Origin: Anagrus nilaparvatae
Lineage: Eukaryota; Arthropoda; Insecta; Hymenoptera; Mymaridae
Direction: 5' to 3'
NCBI GenBank assembly: GCA_022575985.1
Contig: JAKSXM010000137.1
Coordinates: 10,558,001 to 10,622,000, forward strand
DNA length: 64,000 nt
The position numbers and the translations under genes were made by a program. Below are positions 26,301 to 37,400 of this stretch, piece by piece (positions within the stretch are counted from its first letter, which is position 1; each line of letters begins with the position of its first letter). Below the pieces are notes generated by a model, which saw only the letters and a list, made by a program, of their open reading frames with translations, was not told the DNA's origin and did no database searches.

Positions 26301-29300
26301 TTTTTTATAATTTATTTATTTCGTTTCTCTCAAATAGAATTTCTGAATAATTTATATTTCTTTAATTTTTTTTATGTGAATACACAATTTACTACCAGCT
26401 CAATTCAAATAAAAATTGTTTATTATTATAAGTTATATGTTGATTTTTACGGTAAATGTAAATCCACGTTTTATGAAATCTGTGTATTAATATCTCTGTA
26501 TTTATTCCATTTTGTGATTAAAGTTGATTTATGAGCTGAAAGGCACCTATTATAACCAAATTTTAAAATATAATATTTTAGTATAATATTATATTGTTTT
26601 TAACTCTCTTGTGAAAAATTGCCCCAACCCTGAATTGTTCCCTCACGCGCTTTTTAAGGATATTTAAATTAGTTTAATTGATTTATTAATTTACTCAAAT
26701 AATAAAAATCATTTAAAAATAAACTAAATTTTGAAATTGCGCAGACAAAAAATCAATACAAATATTGTTGTGTAGCTGTAAAACTGTATACAAATACATA
26801 TTAATGGCAGCTCATATACATAAGAGAGTTAATTTTAAAATGCTTATAAAAAGTTATTAAAACTACCTTAAACAGAAACATAAGGATTCAAAGCAGCTTA
26901 TTTCTCAATTAAGCAAACTTGGGCTGAAAAACCTTGTTCAATTGCATTTTTTGCTTACTACATTAAATATTTTATTAAACTTTAGATCAAATTGTTCAAT
27001 AGTTTGAATGAAATTGCTGAAACTCGGAGACGTGCTAGTGGAGTCTGTAGACTTTCGCATTCGAAAAAAATAAAATTTTGATAACACGTAAATATTATGT
27101 TATTCTTGGAAAAAAGTAAATTGATTTAATATGTTAAAACAGATATTCTAGAAATTGAATTAACTGGCATAGAGTCTTGGACGTATTCAATTATCAATGG
27201 GCTTAGAACAATTTCCTTATCTGGAACTGACATTCATAATTCCCCCTTTAAGTTGGAGATAACAGAACAAAAAATTGAAGGCGAAATTGTCTATGGGGAA
27301 ATTAAACAATACGATTTTGAATTGAAAACATGGAAATCTTATAATTATAAATTGGACATAAAAGTAACAAATACAAAACCGATTCTTGTATCGTCTGCAG
27401 AAGATCAAATCAAAAAAACTGTATTAATCTTATTACAACAATTAAGTAAGTATGCTCATAGTGTTTGAAATACTAATATTTATTTAATGGTAGTTAAAGC
27501 CTTAATTACATGTATTCTATATTTTATATCAATAATTATAGATATTGTGGAAGTTGAATTAACTGGCATAGAGTCTTGGACATATTCAATTAACAATGGG
27601 CTTAGAAGAATTTCCTTATCTGGAACTGACATTCATCATTCCTCCTTTCAATTGGAGATAACGGAACAAAAAATTGAAGGTGAAATTGTCTATGGAGAAA
27701 TTAAACAATACAATTTCGAATTGAAAACATGGAAATCTTATAATTATAAACTGAACACAAAAGAAACAAATTCAAAACCAGTCCTTGTAGATTCTGCAGA
27801 AGATAAAATAAAAAAAGATGTATTGATCTTATTAAAACAATTAAGTAAGTATGGTTATAGAAACTTGAAATATTAATATTTATTTTATGGTAAAAAGTCT
27901 TAGTATTCTATATTATATATCATTAATTATAGATATTGTGGAAGTTGAATTAGCTGGTATAGAGTCTTGGACATATTCAATTATCAATGGACTTAAAATA
28001 ATTTCCTTATCTGGAACTGATATTCGTCATTCTTCCTTTAAATTGGAGATAACGGAACAAAAGTTTGAAGGCGAATTTGTCTATGGAGAAATTAAACAAT
28101 ACAATTTTGAATTGAAAACATGGAAATCTTATAATTATAAATTGAACATAAAAGTATCAAATTCAAAACCAGTCCTTGTAGTTTCTGCAGAAGATCAAAT
28201 AAAAAAAGATGTCTTAGTCTTATTACAACAATTAAGTAAGTATACGTGCAGTGCTATAAATATTAATATATCCTTAATGGTAGATAAAGTCTGAACTGCA
28301 TGCATTATATATAATATGTCTTTAATTATAGGTGTTGTGGAAGTTGAATTAGCTGGTATAGAATCTTGGACGTATTCAGTTGTCAATGGACTTAGAATAA
28401 TTTCATTATCTGGAACTGATATTCGTCATTCTTCCTTTAAATTGGAGATAACGGAACAAAAGTTTGAAGGTGAATTTGTTTATGGAGAAATAAAACAATA
28501 CAATTTTGAATTGAAAACATGGAAATCTTATAATTACAAATTGAACATAAAAGTATCAAATTCAAAACCAGTCCTTGTAGATTCTGCAGAAGATCAAATA
28601 AAAAAAGATGTATTAATCTTATTACAACAATTAAGTAAGTATGGTTATAGTACTTGAAATATTAATATTTGTTTAATGGTAGATAAACTCTTAGTATTCT
28701 ATATTTTATGTTTTTAATTGTAGATATTGTAGAAGTTGAATTAGCTGGCATAGAGTCTTGGACGTATTCAATTAACAATGGGCTTAGAATAATTTCCTTA
28801 TCTGGAACTGATATTCGTCATTCTTCTTTTAAATTGGAGATTTCAGAACAAAGGTTTGAAGGCGAATTTGTCTTTGGGGAAATTAAACAATACAATTTCG
28901 AATTGAAAACATGGAAATCTTATAATTATAAATTGAACATAAAAGTAGCAAATTCAAAACCAATTCTCGTGTCGTCTGCAGAAGATCAAATCAAAAAAAA
29001 TGTACTAAGCTTATTAGAACAATTAAGTAAGTATATTTATAGTACTTGAAGTATTCATATTTATTTTATAAAGTCTTACTATTCTATATTTTATGTCTTT
29101 AATTATAGATATTGTGAAAGTTGGATTAGCTGGTATAGAGTCTTGGACGTATTCAGTTGTCAATGGGCTTAAAATAATTTCCTTATCTGGAATTGATATT
29201 CTTAATTCTTCCTTTAAATTGGAGATAACGGAACAAAAAATTGAAGGCGATTTTGTCTATGGCGTAGTTAAAAAATACAATTTCTTATTGAAAACATGGA

Positions 29301-31147
29301 AATCTTATAATTATAAATTGAACATAAAAGTATCAAATTCAAAACCAGTCCTTGTAGATTCTGCAGAAGATCAAATAAAAAAAGATGTCTTAGTCTTATT
29401 ACAACAATTAAGTAAGTATACGTGCAGTGCTATAAATATTAATATATCCTTAATGGTAGATAAAGTCTGAACTGCATGCATTATATATAATATGTCTTTA
29501 ATTATAGGTGTTGTGGAAGTTGAATTAGCTGGTATAGAATCTTGGACGTATTCAGTTGTCAATGGACTTAGAATAATTTCATTATCTGGAACTGATATTC
29601 GTCATTCTTCCTTTAAATTGGAGATAACGGAACAAAAGTTTGAAGGTGAATTTGTTTATGGAGAAATAAAACAATACAATTTTGAATTGAAAACATGGAA
29701 ATCTTATAATTACAAATTGAACATAAAAGTATCAAATTCAAAACCAGTCCTTGTAGATTCTGCAGAAGATCAAATAAAAAAAGATGTATTAATCTTATTA
29801 CAACAATTAAGTAAGTATGGTTATAGTACTTGAAATATTAATATTTGTTTAATGGTAGATAAACTCTTAGTATTCTATATTTTATGTTTTTAATTGTAGA
29901 TATTGTAGAAGTTGAATTAGCTGGCATAGAGTCTTGGACGTATTCAATTAACAATGGGCTTAGAATAATTTCCTTATCTGGAACTGATATTCGTCATTCT
30001 TCTTTTAAATTGGAGATTTCAGAACAAAGGTTTGAAGGCGAATTTGTCTTTGGGGAAATTAAACAATACAATTTCGAATTGAAAACATGGAAATCTTATA
30101 ATTATAAATTGAACATAAAAGTAGCAAATTCAAAACCAATTCTCGTGTCGTCTGCAGAAGATCAAATCAAAAAAAATGTACTAAGCTTATTAGAACAATT
30201 AAGTAAGTATATTTATAGTACTTGAAGTATTCATATTTATTTTATAAAGTCTTACTATTCTATATTTTATGTCTTTAATTATAGATATTGTGAAAGTTGG
30301 ATTAGCTGGTATAGAGTCTTGGACGTATTCAGTTGTCAATGGGCTTAAAATAATTTCCTTATCTGGAATTGATATTCTTAATTCTTCCTTTAAATTGGAG
30401 ATAACGGAACAAAAAATTGAAGGCGATTTTGTCTATGGCGTAGTTAAAAAATACAATTTCTTATTGAAAACATGGATATCTTTTAACTACAAATTGAACA
30501 TAAAAGTAGCAAATTCAATACCAATTCTTGTTGTGTCTGCAGAAGACAAAATCAGACAAAAAGTATTAATCTTTTTAAAACAACTAAGTAAGTATACATG
30601 CAGTGCTTTAAATATTAATATTTACTTAATGGCAGATAAAGTTTTAATTACATGCATTTTATATAATGTGTATTTAATTATAGATATTCTGGAAATTGAT
30701 TTAGCTGGTATAGAAACATGGTCATATTCAATCATCGATGGACTTTCCATATCTGGAATTGATGTAAATAAATCATTGTTTAAAATTAAAATCAAGGGTA
30801 GTAAAATTAAAGGTGATTATCTCTATGGAGTAGTGAAGAAGTATTATTTCGAACTAAGAAAATGGAAAAAGTATTCTTTTAAACTAAATATAAAAGTAAT
30901 AAATTCAAAGCCAATTCTTATTGAAAATAAGGGTCATTCCCATGAAGATGATTCAAAAGAAAGTAAATCTCATGAACATCCTTCTCATGAACATCCTTCC
31001 AGAGAAAGTAAATCTCATGAACATCCTTCCAGAGAAAGTAAATCCCATGAACATCCTTCCAGAGAAAGTAAATCTCATGAACTTCCATCTAAAGAAAGTG
31101 TACTCTCATTAATAGGGTCTGTTATTACTGATATACATGTTGGATAA
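23337..31147 (+). CDS. Gene B: secreted protein with eleven tandem family domains and His-rich tail
   Basis: Fourteen exons join in phase into 1258 residues: 23337-23403, 24479-24563, 25761-25891, 25960-26262, 27143-27445, 27542-27844, 27933-28235, 28332-28634, 28724-29026, 29109-29411, 29508-29810, 29900-30202, 30285-30587 and 30684-31147. Exon 1 is a signal peptide (MRSKLCLVFTIISFGATISL). Exon 2 is a short Pro/Gln/Tyr-rich piece. Exon 3 ends in a helix, DKQQIVDFLKAL. Exons 4-13 are each exactly 303 nt, phase 1-1, and encode one domain (GIESWTYS, NGLRIISLSGTDI, FKLEITEQK, VYGEIKQYNFELKTWKSYNY) plus a helix of the DQIKKDVLILLQQL type. Exon 14 is the eleventh domain with a repeated SRESKSHEHP tail that could bind metal. 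The first domain is divergent and lacks the core Trp. Introns between later modules are only about 80-100 nt. A polyadenylation signal is at 31161. Secreted and repeat-built; function unknown. Confidence 0.86.
23513..23857. repeat. Inverted-repeat element in gene B intron 1
   Basis: Left ttcatttttcacgattcgct, inverted near 23820-23850 as agtgaatcatgaaaaataaa. Imperfect arms of about 40 bp; probably an old MITE. Confidence 0.45.
24757..25091 (-). pseudogene. Decayed coding fragment in gene B intron 2
   Basis: On the minus strand an 83-codon open frame (25008-24757), containing MQKCYEILRSHRILKVFAEQ and GLNGIMFYFTKKKFNK, is preceded in another frame by FRQFALTYDLRKIFKRIDD. The two look like one protein broken by a frameshift. 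An acceptor-like ttttag precedes it. The composition is protein-like but I do not recognise the family. It could be a processed relic or part of a nested gene. Confidence 0.3.
25265..25480 (+). repeat. Dispersed repeat family, copy 1
   Basis: The stretch from cacgtaaattatcttccaag to ttatggctaaaggtc resembles segments near 60328-60372 (opposite strand), 60940-61045 and 62044-62110. It is GC-richer than its surroundings, as mobile DNA often is here. The open frame at 25328-25522 falls in it and is not a gene. Confidence 0.5.
25960..31147 (+). repeat. Array of eleven homologous domain exons
   Basis: Module exons start at 25960, 27143, 27542, 27933, 28332, 28724, 29109, 29508, 29900, 30285 and 30684. 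All but the last are 303 nt, begin and end in phase 1, and end with the same aattaa|gtaagtat donor context. From the second module on, the spacing is 385-408 bases, so exon plus intron has been copied as a unit. The 880-bp intron between modules one and two separates the old divergent first module from the recent array. Confidence 0.9.
28111..30476 (+). repeat. Recent 1176-bp tandem duplication of three module exons
   Basis: 28111-29300 and 29287-30476 are identical over about 1190 bases except one base (28182 t versus 29358 a, Val versus Asp). Exons 8 and 11 are the same, as are 9 and 12, and the first part of exon 10 equals exon 13. Both edges fall inside the same conserved stretch (attgaaaacatgga) of a module exon, as expected of unequal crossing-over between misaligned modules. 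Exon 10 is the resulting hybrid: its front is of the exon-13 type and its back is of the exon-7 type. Confidence 0.92.
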
Positions 31148-31160
31148 TAATATATTTCTA

Positions 31161-31166
31161 AATAAA
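31161..31166 (+). terminator. Polyadenylation signal of gene B
   Basis: AATAAA lies 14 bases after the gene B stop codon. Confidence 0.45.
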
Positions 31167-31169
31167 TAT

Positions 31170-31860
31170 ATATTACAAAATACTTTGAATCGTTGTTATG
31201 TAAACGTTGTTTCATAATAAAATTATTTTGGACAATCTTACATTATGTTATATAAATTATATTTTTATTTTTGAATTCAATTTTTATTTTTTTTTAAACA
31301 ATACAAATGTAAATTTTATTCAAATTAATATAATGGTTTTTTGTACAATGATTTATTTTTTGTCTCTTTTTTTGAATATCATGCCAAAACAATTATTACA
31401 CAAATTTTTTCCAGTATTTTATTGATTATCATGCTGTAACATTTTATATACAATATCGAATATTATATTCATCATTTCATTTTTTGGTGTCTGCATTCAG
31501 TCAGCAGTATTTTAAATTGGAATTCAATAAAATTTTTTTTTTAAACCAAAAGTAACTAGCGTTTTTTATTAATTATTGTTTTAATTTTTTTTTTGTTACT
31601 AAAATGTTTGTAATTTATTGTTATTTATTTATATTCGATTCTAGTCTCATTGTAATCAATTTTCTTTATAATAATTATATTTAAATAATTTTGAATTCAA
31701 TAGTTTTTTGAACTGTATAATTTTTTTTATTCATTATTATTAATTTGTGTAGAAAGAAAATTAATCTTGTATTAATTTTAAATAATATTTCATAGTTTAA
31801 TATTATAAATCTCAAGCCCATATATCTTTCATTCTCTTTCATATGCGTTTGTTTAACCTC
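31170..31860. other. Downstream AT-rich stretch, nothing recognised
   Basis: Only low-complexity open frames (for example 31207-31425, mostly Phe, Ile and Asn) with no sign of being coding. Confidence 0.45.
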
Positions 31861-31869
31861 TTAGAACAA

Positions 31870-32340
31870 TTCGTTATACGGAGGTCACCAACAATTCGCA
31901 CAAGCGGTCCAAACCGCATTTTTTGCTTTTATTTCCTCGGAAGTCGATATACATATTGAGATATATACCGCTTTTTCCTTTAATGGAAATAATTTTTAGG
32001 TTTGGAGACGTATGCGGATAAATTGTTAGTGTATCTGTAGGATTAGAAGGAATATACAGGATTGGTGGAACTTTTAACAACCGTTTCTCATACTCTTATC
32101 TTAACTCTTAACTTAGGATTTGAAAAGGCCAATTGCGGTCCAAGGTCCGACTTTTTATAGGAGCCATGCTGACAATTCCGTCTTTAAAGCGCAGAGTTGT
32201 ATTTCTACAACTCTATGCTTTAAAAGAGGCGCGAAAACCTTAGAAAAACGCCCTCTATGCATGACATACGGTGGCGCCATGTAGAACCCTCTACATCAAC
32301 ACGCCACCTAGAGTTCAGTAGCGCGCAACGACAATTTTCA
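31870..32340. other. GC-richer unclassified patch with a perfect-stem hairpin
   Basis: This patch departs clearly from the local AT bias and may be the body of a SINE or other mobile element whose head is the tRNA-like sequence at 32381. It contains a hairpin at about 32183-32226 (tttaaagcgcagagttgta, a short loop, then its near-perfect complement). Confidence 0.35.
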
Positions 32341-32380
32341 TTTATATAAGAATTTTTTTATTTTTATATAAATAAAAGTT

Positions 32381-32453
32381 TGCCGGGACTGGGTCTCGAA
32401 CCCGCAATCTTTATGTTAAGAAGCGGGCGCGTTACCTCTGAGCTACTGACGCT
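32381..32453 (-). ncRNA. tRNA-like sequence, probably a SINE head or tRNA pseudogene
   Basis: The minus strand reads tagctcagaggtaacgcg, like an A box, then some 40 bases later gggttcgagacc, like a B box, with a stretch resembling a degenerate anticodon arm between. The acceptor ends do not pair and the D stem has a mismatch, so it is unlikely to be a working tRNA. The spacing of the two boxes would still suit RNA polymerase III. Confidence 0.4.
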
Positions 32454-33233
32454 CTTTTCATTCTCTTTCATTAATTATTATTTTTTTCAATATCATTTTC
32501 TAATTTTTTTATATTTTTTAGTATGAGTTTTTAAAAAGGATAATGTTAGAAATTGCATAGCATGTGTATGTGTGTATTAGTATGCGTGTATTGTGTCATA
32601 TACATCGCCTCCTCTACTAAATCTTCTTTTAAAAAATTTTTTTTTTACAAAATTAAACCTGTTTAATTCGCGGAAATATATAGATTTTGCATGGCTACAA
32701 GAGTACAACAAAATTTAATCTTAATTAAGCTATAGATTGTCTAGTTTACAGCACAGGTTTTATTCATGTACTCTTTGGTTTTCGTCTTAAAAATTCAACT
32801 TAACAATTCCTCCCATAAGAAAACATTTACTTTTTTGAACATTTGACTTCGTTTTTCTCAAAAATTTGGAAGAATGGAGGCTAAAAGTTTGATACCATCG
32901 TTTATTGCCAGGGCGAACCTTAACCGACAAGAATATATAAGCAGGCTAGTCTCTAAAAAATTTTTTCGGAAGGGGCCACAAAATTTTGGAGGGGGCCAGA
33001 ACCTAATAAAATTAAAATTGATTGTTTAAATTTCTTACATAAAAATAAAAATATAATTCTTACTTCTGACAAGGCTTATCAATTAGCTGGAAGCTGAATC
33101 AACTTTATACCTACTTTTTAAAATATTATTGTTAACAATATAATCAATGTGATATAATTATTAATATTTTTAAGTATTTTCCAAGCCAGTTTAATTAAAC
33201 TTTAACTATATTATAAAAAAAAAAAACACAAAC

Positions 33234-34330
33234 CAGAGCTGGGCAACAGCTGCACGCTAAAATCCTTATATACGGTATACAGCATACGGTTCAATGATAT
33301 TTTATTATTATATAAGATAAAATTCATACGGCATCCATATGAAATTAACCGTATGTAAGGCAAAAGTCATAAGGCAACCGTATAGAAATATCATTATAAT
33401 GATATATGTACGGCAAAAATTCATTCGGATCCTTATAAAATTTTGCCTTATATAAATATATTTTCATACAGATGCCGAATGAATTTTACCGTATGTACGG
33501 GTAATTTCATACGGGTGCCTTATGAAATTTTCCCGTACATTCATACGGATGCCTTATAAGTTATAACCGTTTATAGCATTTATTTATTTATTGGCACACC
33601 ATAATCTGATTTCCAGGAAAATAAATGAAAAAAATATTCTAATTTAATTTTGTAATATTTATTTATCAATTAAATTTATTTTTAAGGATTTACAATAAGA
33701 AAATATATGCTTTTTCTTTAACGTAAGGCATAAAATTTAGATATAAGAATTTTAAATAAAGTTTCAATCATTTAAAAACTTTTAAAACAGATTAATATTT
33801 TATAATTATAAATAAAATAAATAAATTTCTAATTTTTTATACATTAATTAGGGTATTGAAAAAAACGTCATCTATAGGGTCAACAATTAAGATGATGAGT
33901 CAGCTGGTAATATCAAAACTCTTATTGTACATTTTTACAACTTTATTCAGATTTCTTTATAAAAGTCAAATATTTACATAGGTATACGGGTCCTTTTGCT
34001 CTTTAATATTATATACGGTTTAAGTGTATACGGGTCCGTATGTTGTTGAACCGTTTGTATGGTTAGAGTGCATACGGGCACTTATGATATTAAACATTAT
34101 ATACGGCTGAGATGCATAAGGTTCCCGTATAGTATGATACCGTACATAAGGCTGAGATGCATAAGGCTGCCGTATTGTATGATACCGTATATACAGCTAG
34201 GGTGGATACGGCTCCCTTATGCTGGTTATCGTATATACGGTTCAAGTAACATACGGGTCCCTATGCACCAAAACCGTCTATACGGTATACGGTTACAGCG
34301 TGCCAAAATTGACGTATATGACCAGCTCTG
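33234..34330. mobile_element. hAT-like non-autonomous element with dense sub-terminal repeats
   Basis: Both ends read cagagctgg (inverted at the right), which fits the CAGxG start of hAT elements. Some 300 bp inside each end are packed with copies of atacgg and its complement in both orientations, including direct units of about 45 bp near 34090-34200 (ggctgagatgcataaggc). Such sub-terminal repeats bind transposase in hAT elements. The flanking octamers are acacaaac and acacttgt, so the target duplication is poor. The interior is AT-rich with no transposase. The open frames at 34059-34331 translate the repeats. Confidence 0.6.
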
Positions 34331-34610
34331 ACACTTGTTTTTTAAAAAATTATGATTTATTTTATTCTACCGTCGTAATGGGCTTAATCAATAAATATAA
34401 TTTACATAATTTATATGACGAGTTTCGGTATTTAAAATACCATCCTCAGATATTATATATTAATTATTAAAAACTTTTTAATCAATTTTTTATAAACACA
34501 AGAGTAACATAATTATATCTTCAAAGATTTGTAAGTTAAAAATGTAAATATAACAATAAAACATAATAAAAATTTTGGTCATTCTATAAGCGTGCACTCG
34601 TGTATACTAA

Positions 34611-34965
34611 GGCCCTCTCTACACCAGCACATAATTATGTTTTATGATAATCATGTTTGTTAGATATTTTGTGGTGTAGCTGGGATATTCGAAATTAAAG
34701 TTATTACAAAGTGGTGCCACTAGTAGTATTAGTAAATATTTTTAATAAAAATTAAACAATAAAATGTAATTAAATGGTATTTTAATTGTAGATTCAGCTA
34801 TTTATTATAAAAATTATAAACAATTTATGTAACTAATAAGTTTTTAGTGGGTTATAGTCATTTAAATATTTAATTTTGAGGTTCTATTACAGTGTAGCTG
34901 GGAAAAAAATATCCAACAAACATGATTATCATAAAACATAATTATGTTCTGGTGTAGAGAGGGCC
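34611..34965. mobile_element. Harbinger-like MITE with TAA target duplication
   Basis: Ends ggccctctctacaccag match in inverted orientation, continuing almost perfectly for about 60 bases (acataattatgttttatgat). TAA flanks both sides (34608-34610 and 34966-34968). A 3-bp TWA duplication with GG-start termini fits PIF/Harbinger. 355 bp, non-coding. The near-perfect arms suggest recent insertion. Confidence 0.8.
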
Positions 34966-35097
34966 TAAATAAATAATGTTATGATTTTAATATGTGTATT
35001 AATTTTATATTTTTGTTTATTCCTTCTATATTATCTATCACTGCTTATCATAAATTTCTATAACTATATCAAATCAACTGCTATTTTTGAATTTTAA

Positions 35098-35400
35098 TTT
35101 TTCATTTAGTACTTTATTAGGGTATTTTTTATTGCACTGTATATTTCAAATTCTTCTATTGCATTCATAATCGCACCTTTATTATATATGTGTAATGGGA
35201 AACAACTATTTTCAAAACTCTCTGGATCATGATTTTCATTCATTAGATGTCTAGCAAAGACTGAATCCACCTTCGTTATGGCACATTTAAAACCTAAATT
35301 TATTAACTCTGTGTTTGTCAAAATTGTGTATGCGTTGAATGCTTTGGATCATATGCTTGACCATATACATGAGCCATGTGATTCTATTGTCGAATGTGTT
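35098..35400 (-). pseudogene. Fragment of a Penelope-like element GIY-YIG endonuclease
   Basis: The 71-codon minus-strand frame at 35321-35106 contains FARHLMNENHDPESF, LHIYNKG and NAIEEFEIYSAIKN. This spacing of H, N, H and a terminal EExEIY is like the C-terminal part of GIY-YIG endonucleases carried by Penelope-like retroelements. That is recognition from family pattern, not a search. The upstream continuation lies in another frame, so it is a broken remnant. Confidence 0.45.
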
Positions 35401-37390
35401 TTATATTAAAATGTCCTTTATTATTCGCTTAGATATACGTAAAAATTGTACCCATATATAATTAAAATAATTGGTAAATATAAACAGTTTATATCGCCCC
35501 AATTTTCCTCATATTCTACTTTATGCTCTACTTCATATTCTACTTATTTTACAAATATATTTGTATATCATTTACGCAAAATTTTTTATCTAAAAAAATG
35601 ATTATTAGTATGATACTTAAAAACTAATTTTTATTTGTTTCAAATACTTTTCATTGTCTGCTTAATCTCATATAATTATTAAAATTTCGAATTTTTTCAA
35701 GATTTAAGAATTTTTTATATTTAAGCTTTAAAAACTTAATTAAGTTTTCAAAAATTAAAATTCGTATACACTTTTTTTTTCTTTCATTTTCTTACTTAAA
35801 AATATTTTAATAATGTATAAAAAAATTTTCAAAAAAAAAAAAATATGTTTTTGAGATATTTTGATTTTTATGGGACGAAGTCATATGAAAACATAAGCAT
35901 TTAAAAACTTTAAACGCGTTTATCTCAAAACTATTTTTTTAAATCGGTTCCAATTCTAACTCAAAAACTTATTCAGCTACTGACCAAAATCTAGGTTCAT
36001 TTTATTTGTAATTGTAGTACCAAGTGCTGGAACTAGAAGATCAGAAAAAAGTGGATTAGAAAATTTTTTATTGACCATATTAGGTGTTTTTTTGTACTTT
36101 AAACTCTCCATTTTTCGTTTTTGGCGCACCAAATGGTCAATTTTTGGAATGTTTACTAACTTTTAGTTTTAGCACTTGAGAAGTGTATAAGAAATAAAAA
36201 ATACTTTTTTATTTTTTTGTCCCAGATGCCCACAAAAGGCGCTAGGTGTGGAACCGTTTCTTACTTTTTTTTTCAGCCTCTACTTTGACGCCCTCTATAA
36301 AATGTAAAATATTTGGAAAATAGAAATAGTAATTTTTTTTGTATTCTTTGATAGTTTTGTAACAATTTTAAAACAAATTCAAAGTTCTTGTATAATAAAA
36401 TAACTAAAAAAAAACATGTTTAAAATTCATTAAAATTGCACAAAATAATGAAAGCTAAAAATAAAGATAAAAATTCATATATTATAATCACGAAAACACT
36501 AATTTGCATTTACAAACACACTAAGGTTACTAACACTAAATACCCTATGAATAATCGATTTTTTAATCATATTTATTTAAATATTATTGTTTCATTGAAA
36601 AATTAAATTAATCTATAACTGTTAAATTTTCTTTGACTATTTTACAAAAATTATTTTCCATTAGTGAATTTAAATGATTAAAACCTTGTATAAAAAGATA
36701 ACACTTTTTTAGCATTAAAGTATAATATAATTTTTTATATTTTATTTTTTTCAATAATTAAAAATTTTTCAATTTATTCTTTTAAAGGGGGTGCTAACTG
36801 CAAATTTCTTTACGAGAGTTAATTAGGGTTTATTACTGTAGTTAACCTCATTTTAGTGCTGTTTATTGTTAATGTTTTTTCTATATCAATAGAATTAATT
36901 TTCATGAATTAACTTTTAACTAAATAGTTAAATGATAAAAATTTAGAAGTTTATTTTGAAAATTCTGTCTTTATCAATGCAATAGAATTATTTTTATTAA
37001 AATTTTTTCTTAAATAAACTTGCAACTAAATAGTTAAATGATAAAAAAATTGATGTTATTTGAAATACAAATATAGCTAAAGAGTTTTTTACCAGAATTT
37101 TCAGACTTTATCAATTCAAAGCAGAATTTAGGCAAATATTGATAGCAATTTGATGTTGGTAACCCCTTGTTCATTTAACACTTGTAAACAGGAGTCTTAA
37201 TTATTTATTTATTTTAAAAGATAAAAAAAATTTTTTTTTTTCATACACTGTTTTAATTTGTATAAATGATATAAAGCAATGCTTATCAATTTTTTAATTC
37301 AATTTATAGTTCGTTCACGATTCTACGTAAATTCATTTTTATTTTTTTTTGTTATTTAATAAATGTCTTTAATTTTCTATTCTCTCTTTC
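35401..37390. other. Intergenic, no gene recognised
   Basis: AT-rich DNA. A slightly GC-richer patch at about 35860-36310 looks like old repeat sequence. There is no open frame of note. The gene C promoter should lie near the right end: TATAAATGA at 37261 is one candidate, and a ctctctttcag just before the start codon could be an acceptor for a 5' untranslated exon. Confidence 0.4.
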
Positions 37391-37400
37391 AGAAATAAAA

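Noticed and set aside
26263..27142. A missing module exon in the 880-bp intron between gene B modules one and two
   Set aside because: No GI.SW or YGEIK-like stretch can be read in any plus-strand frame there.
27217..29562. Minus-strand frames of about 63 codons overlapping the gene B modules, two of them identical
   Set aside because: They are antisense shadows of the repeated module exons.
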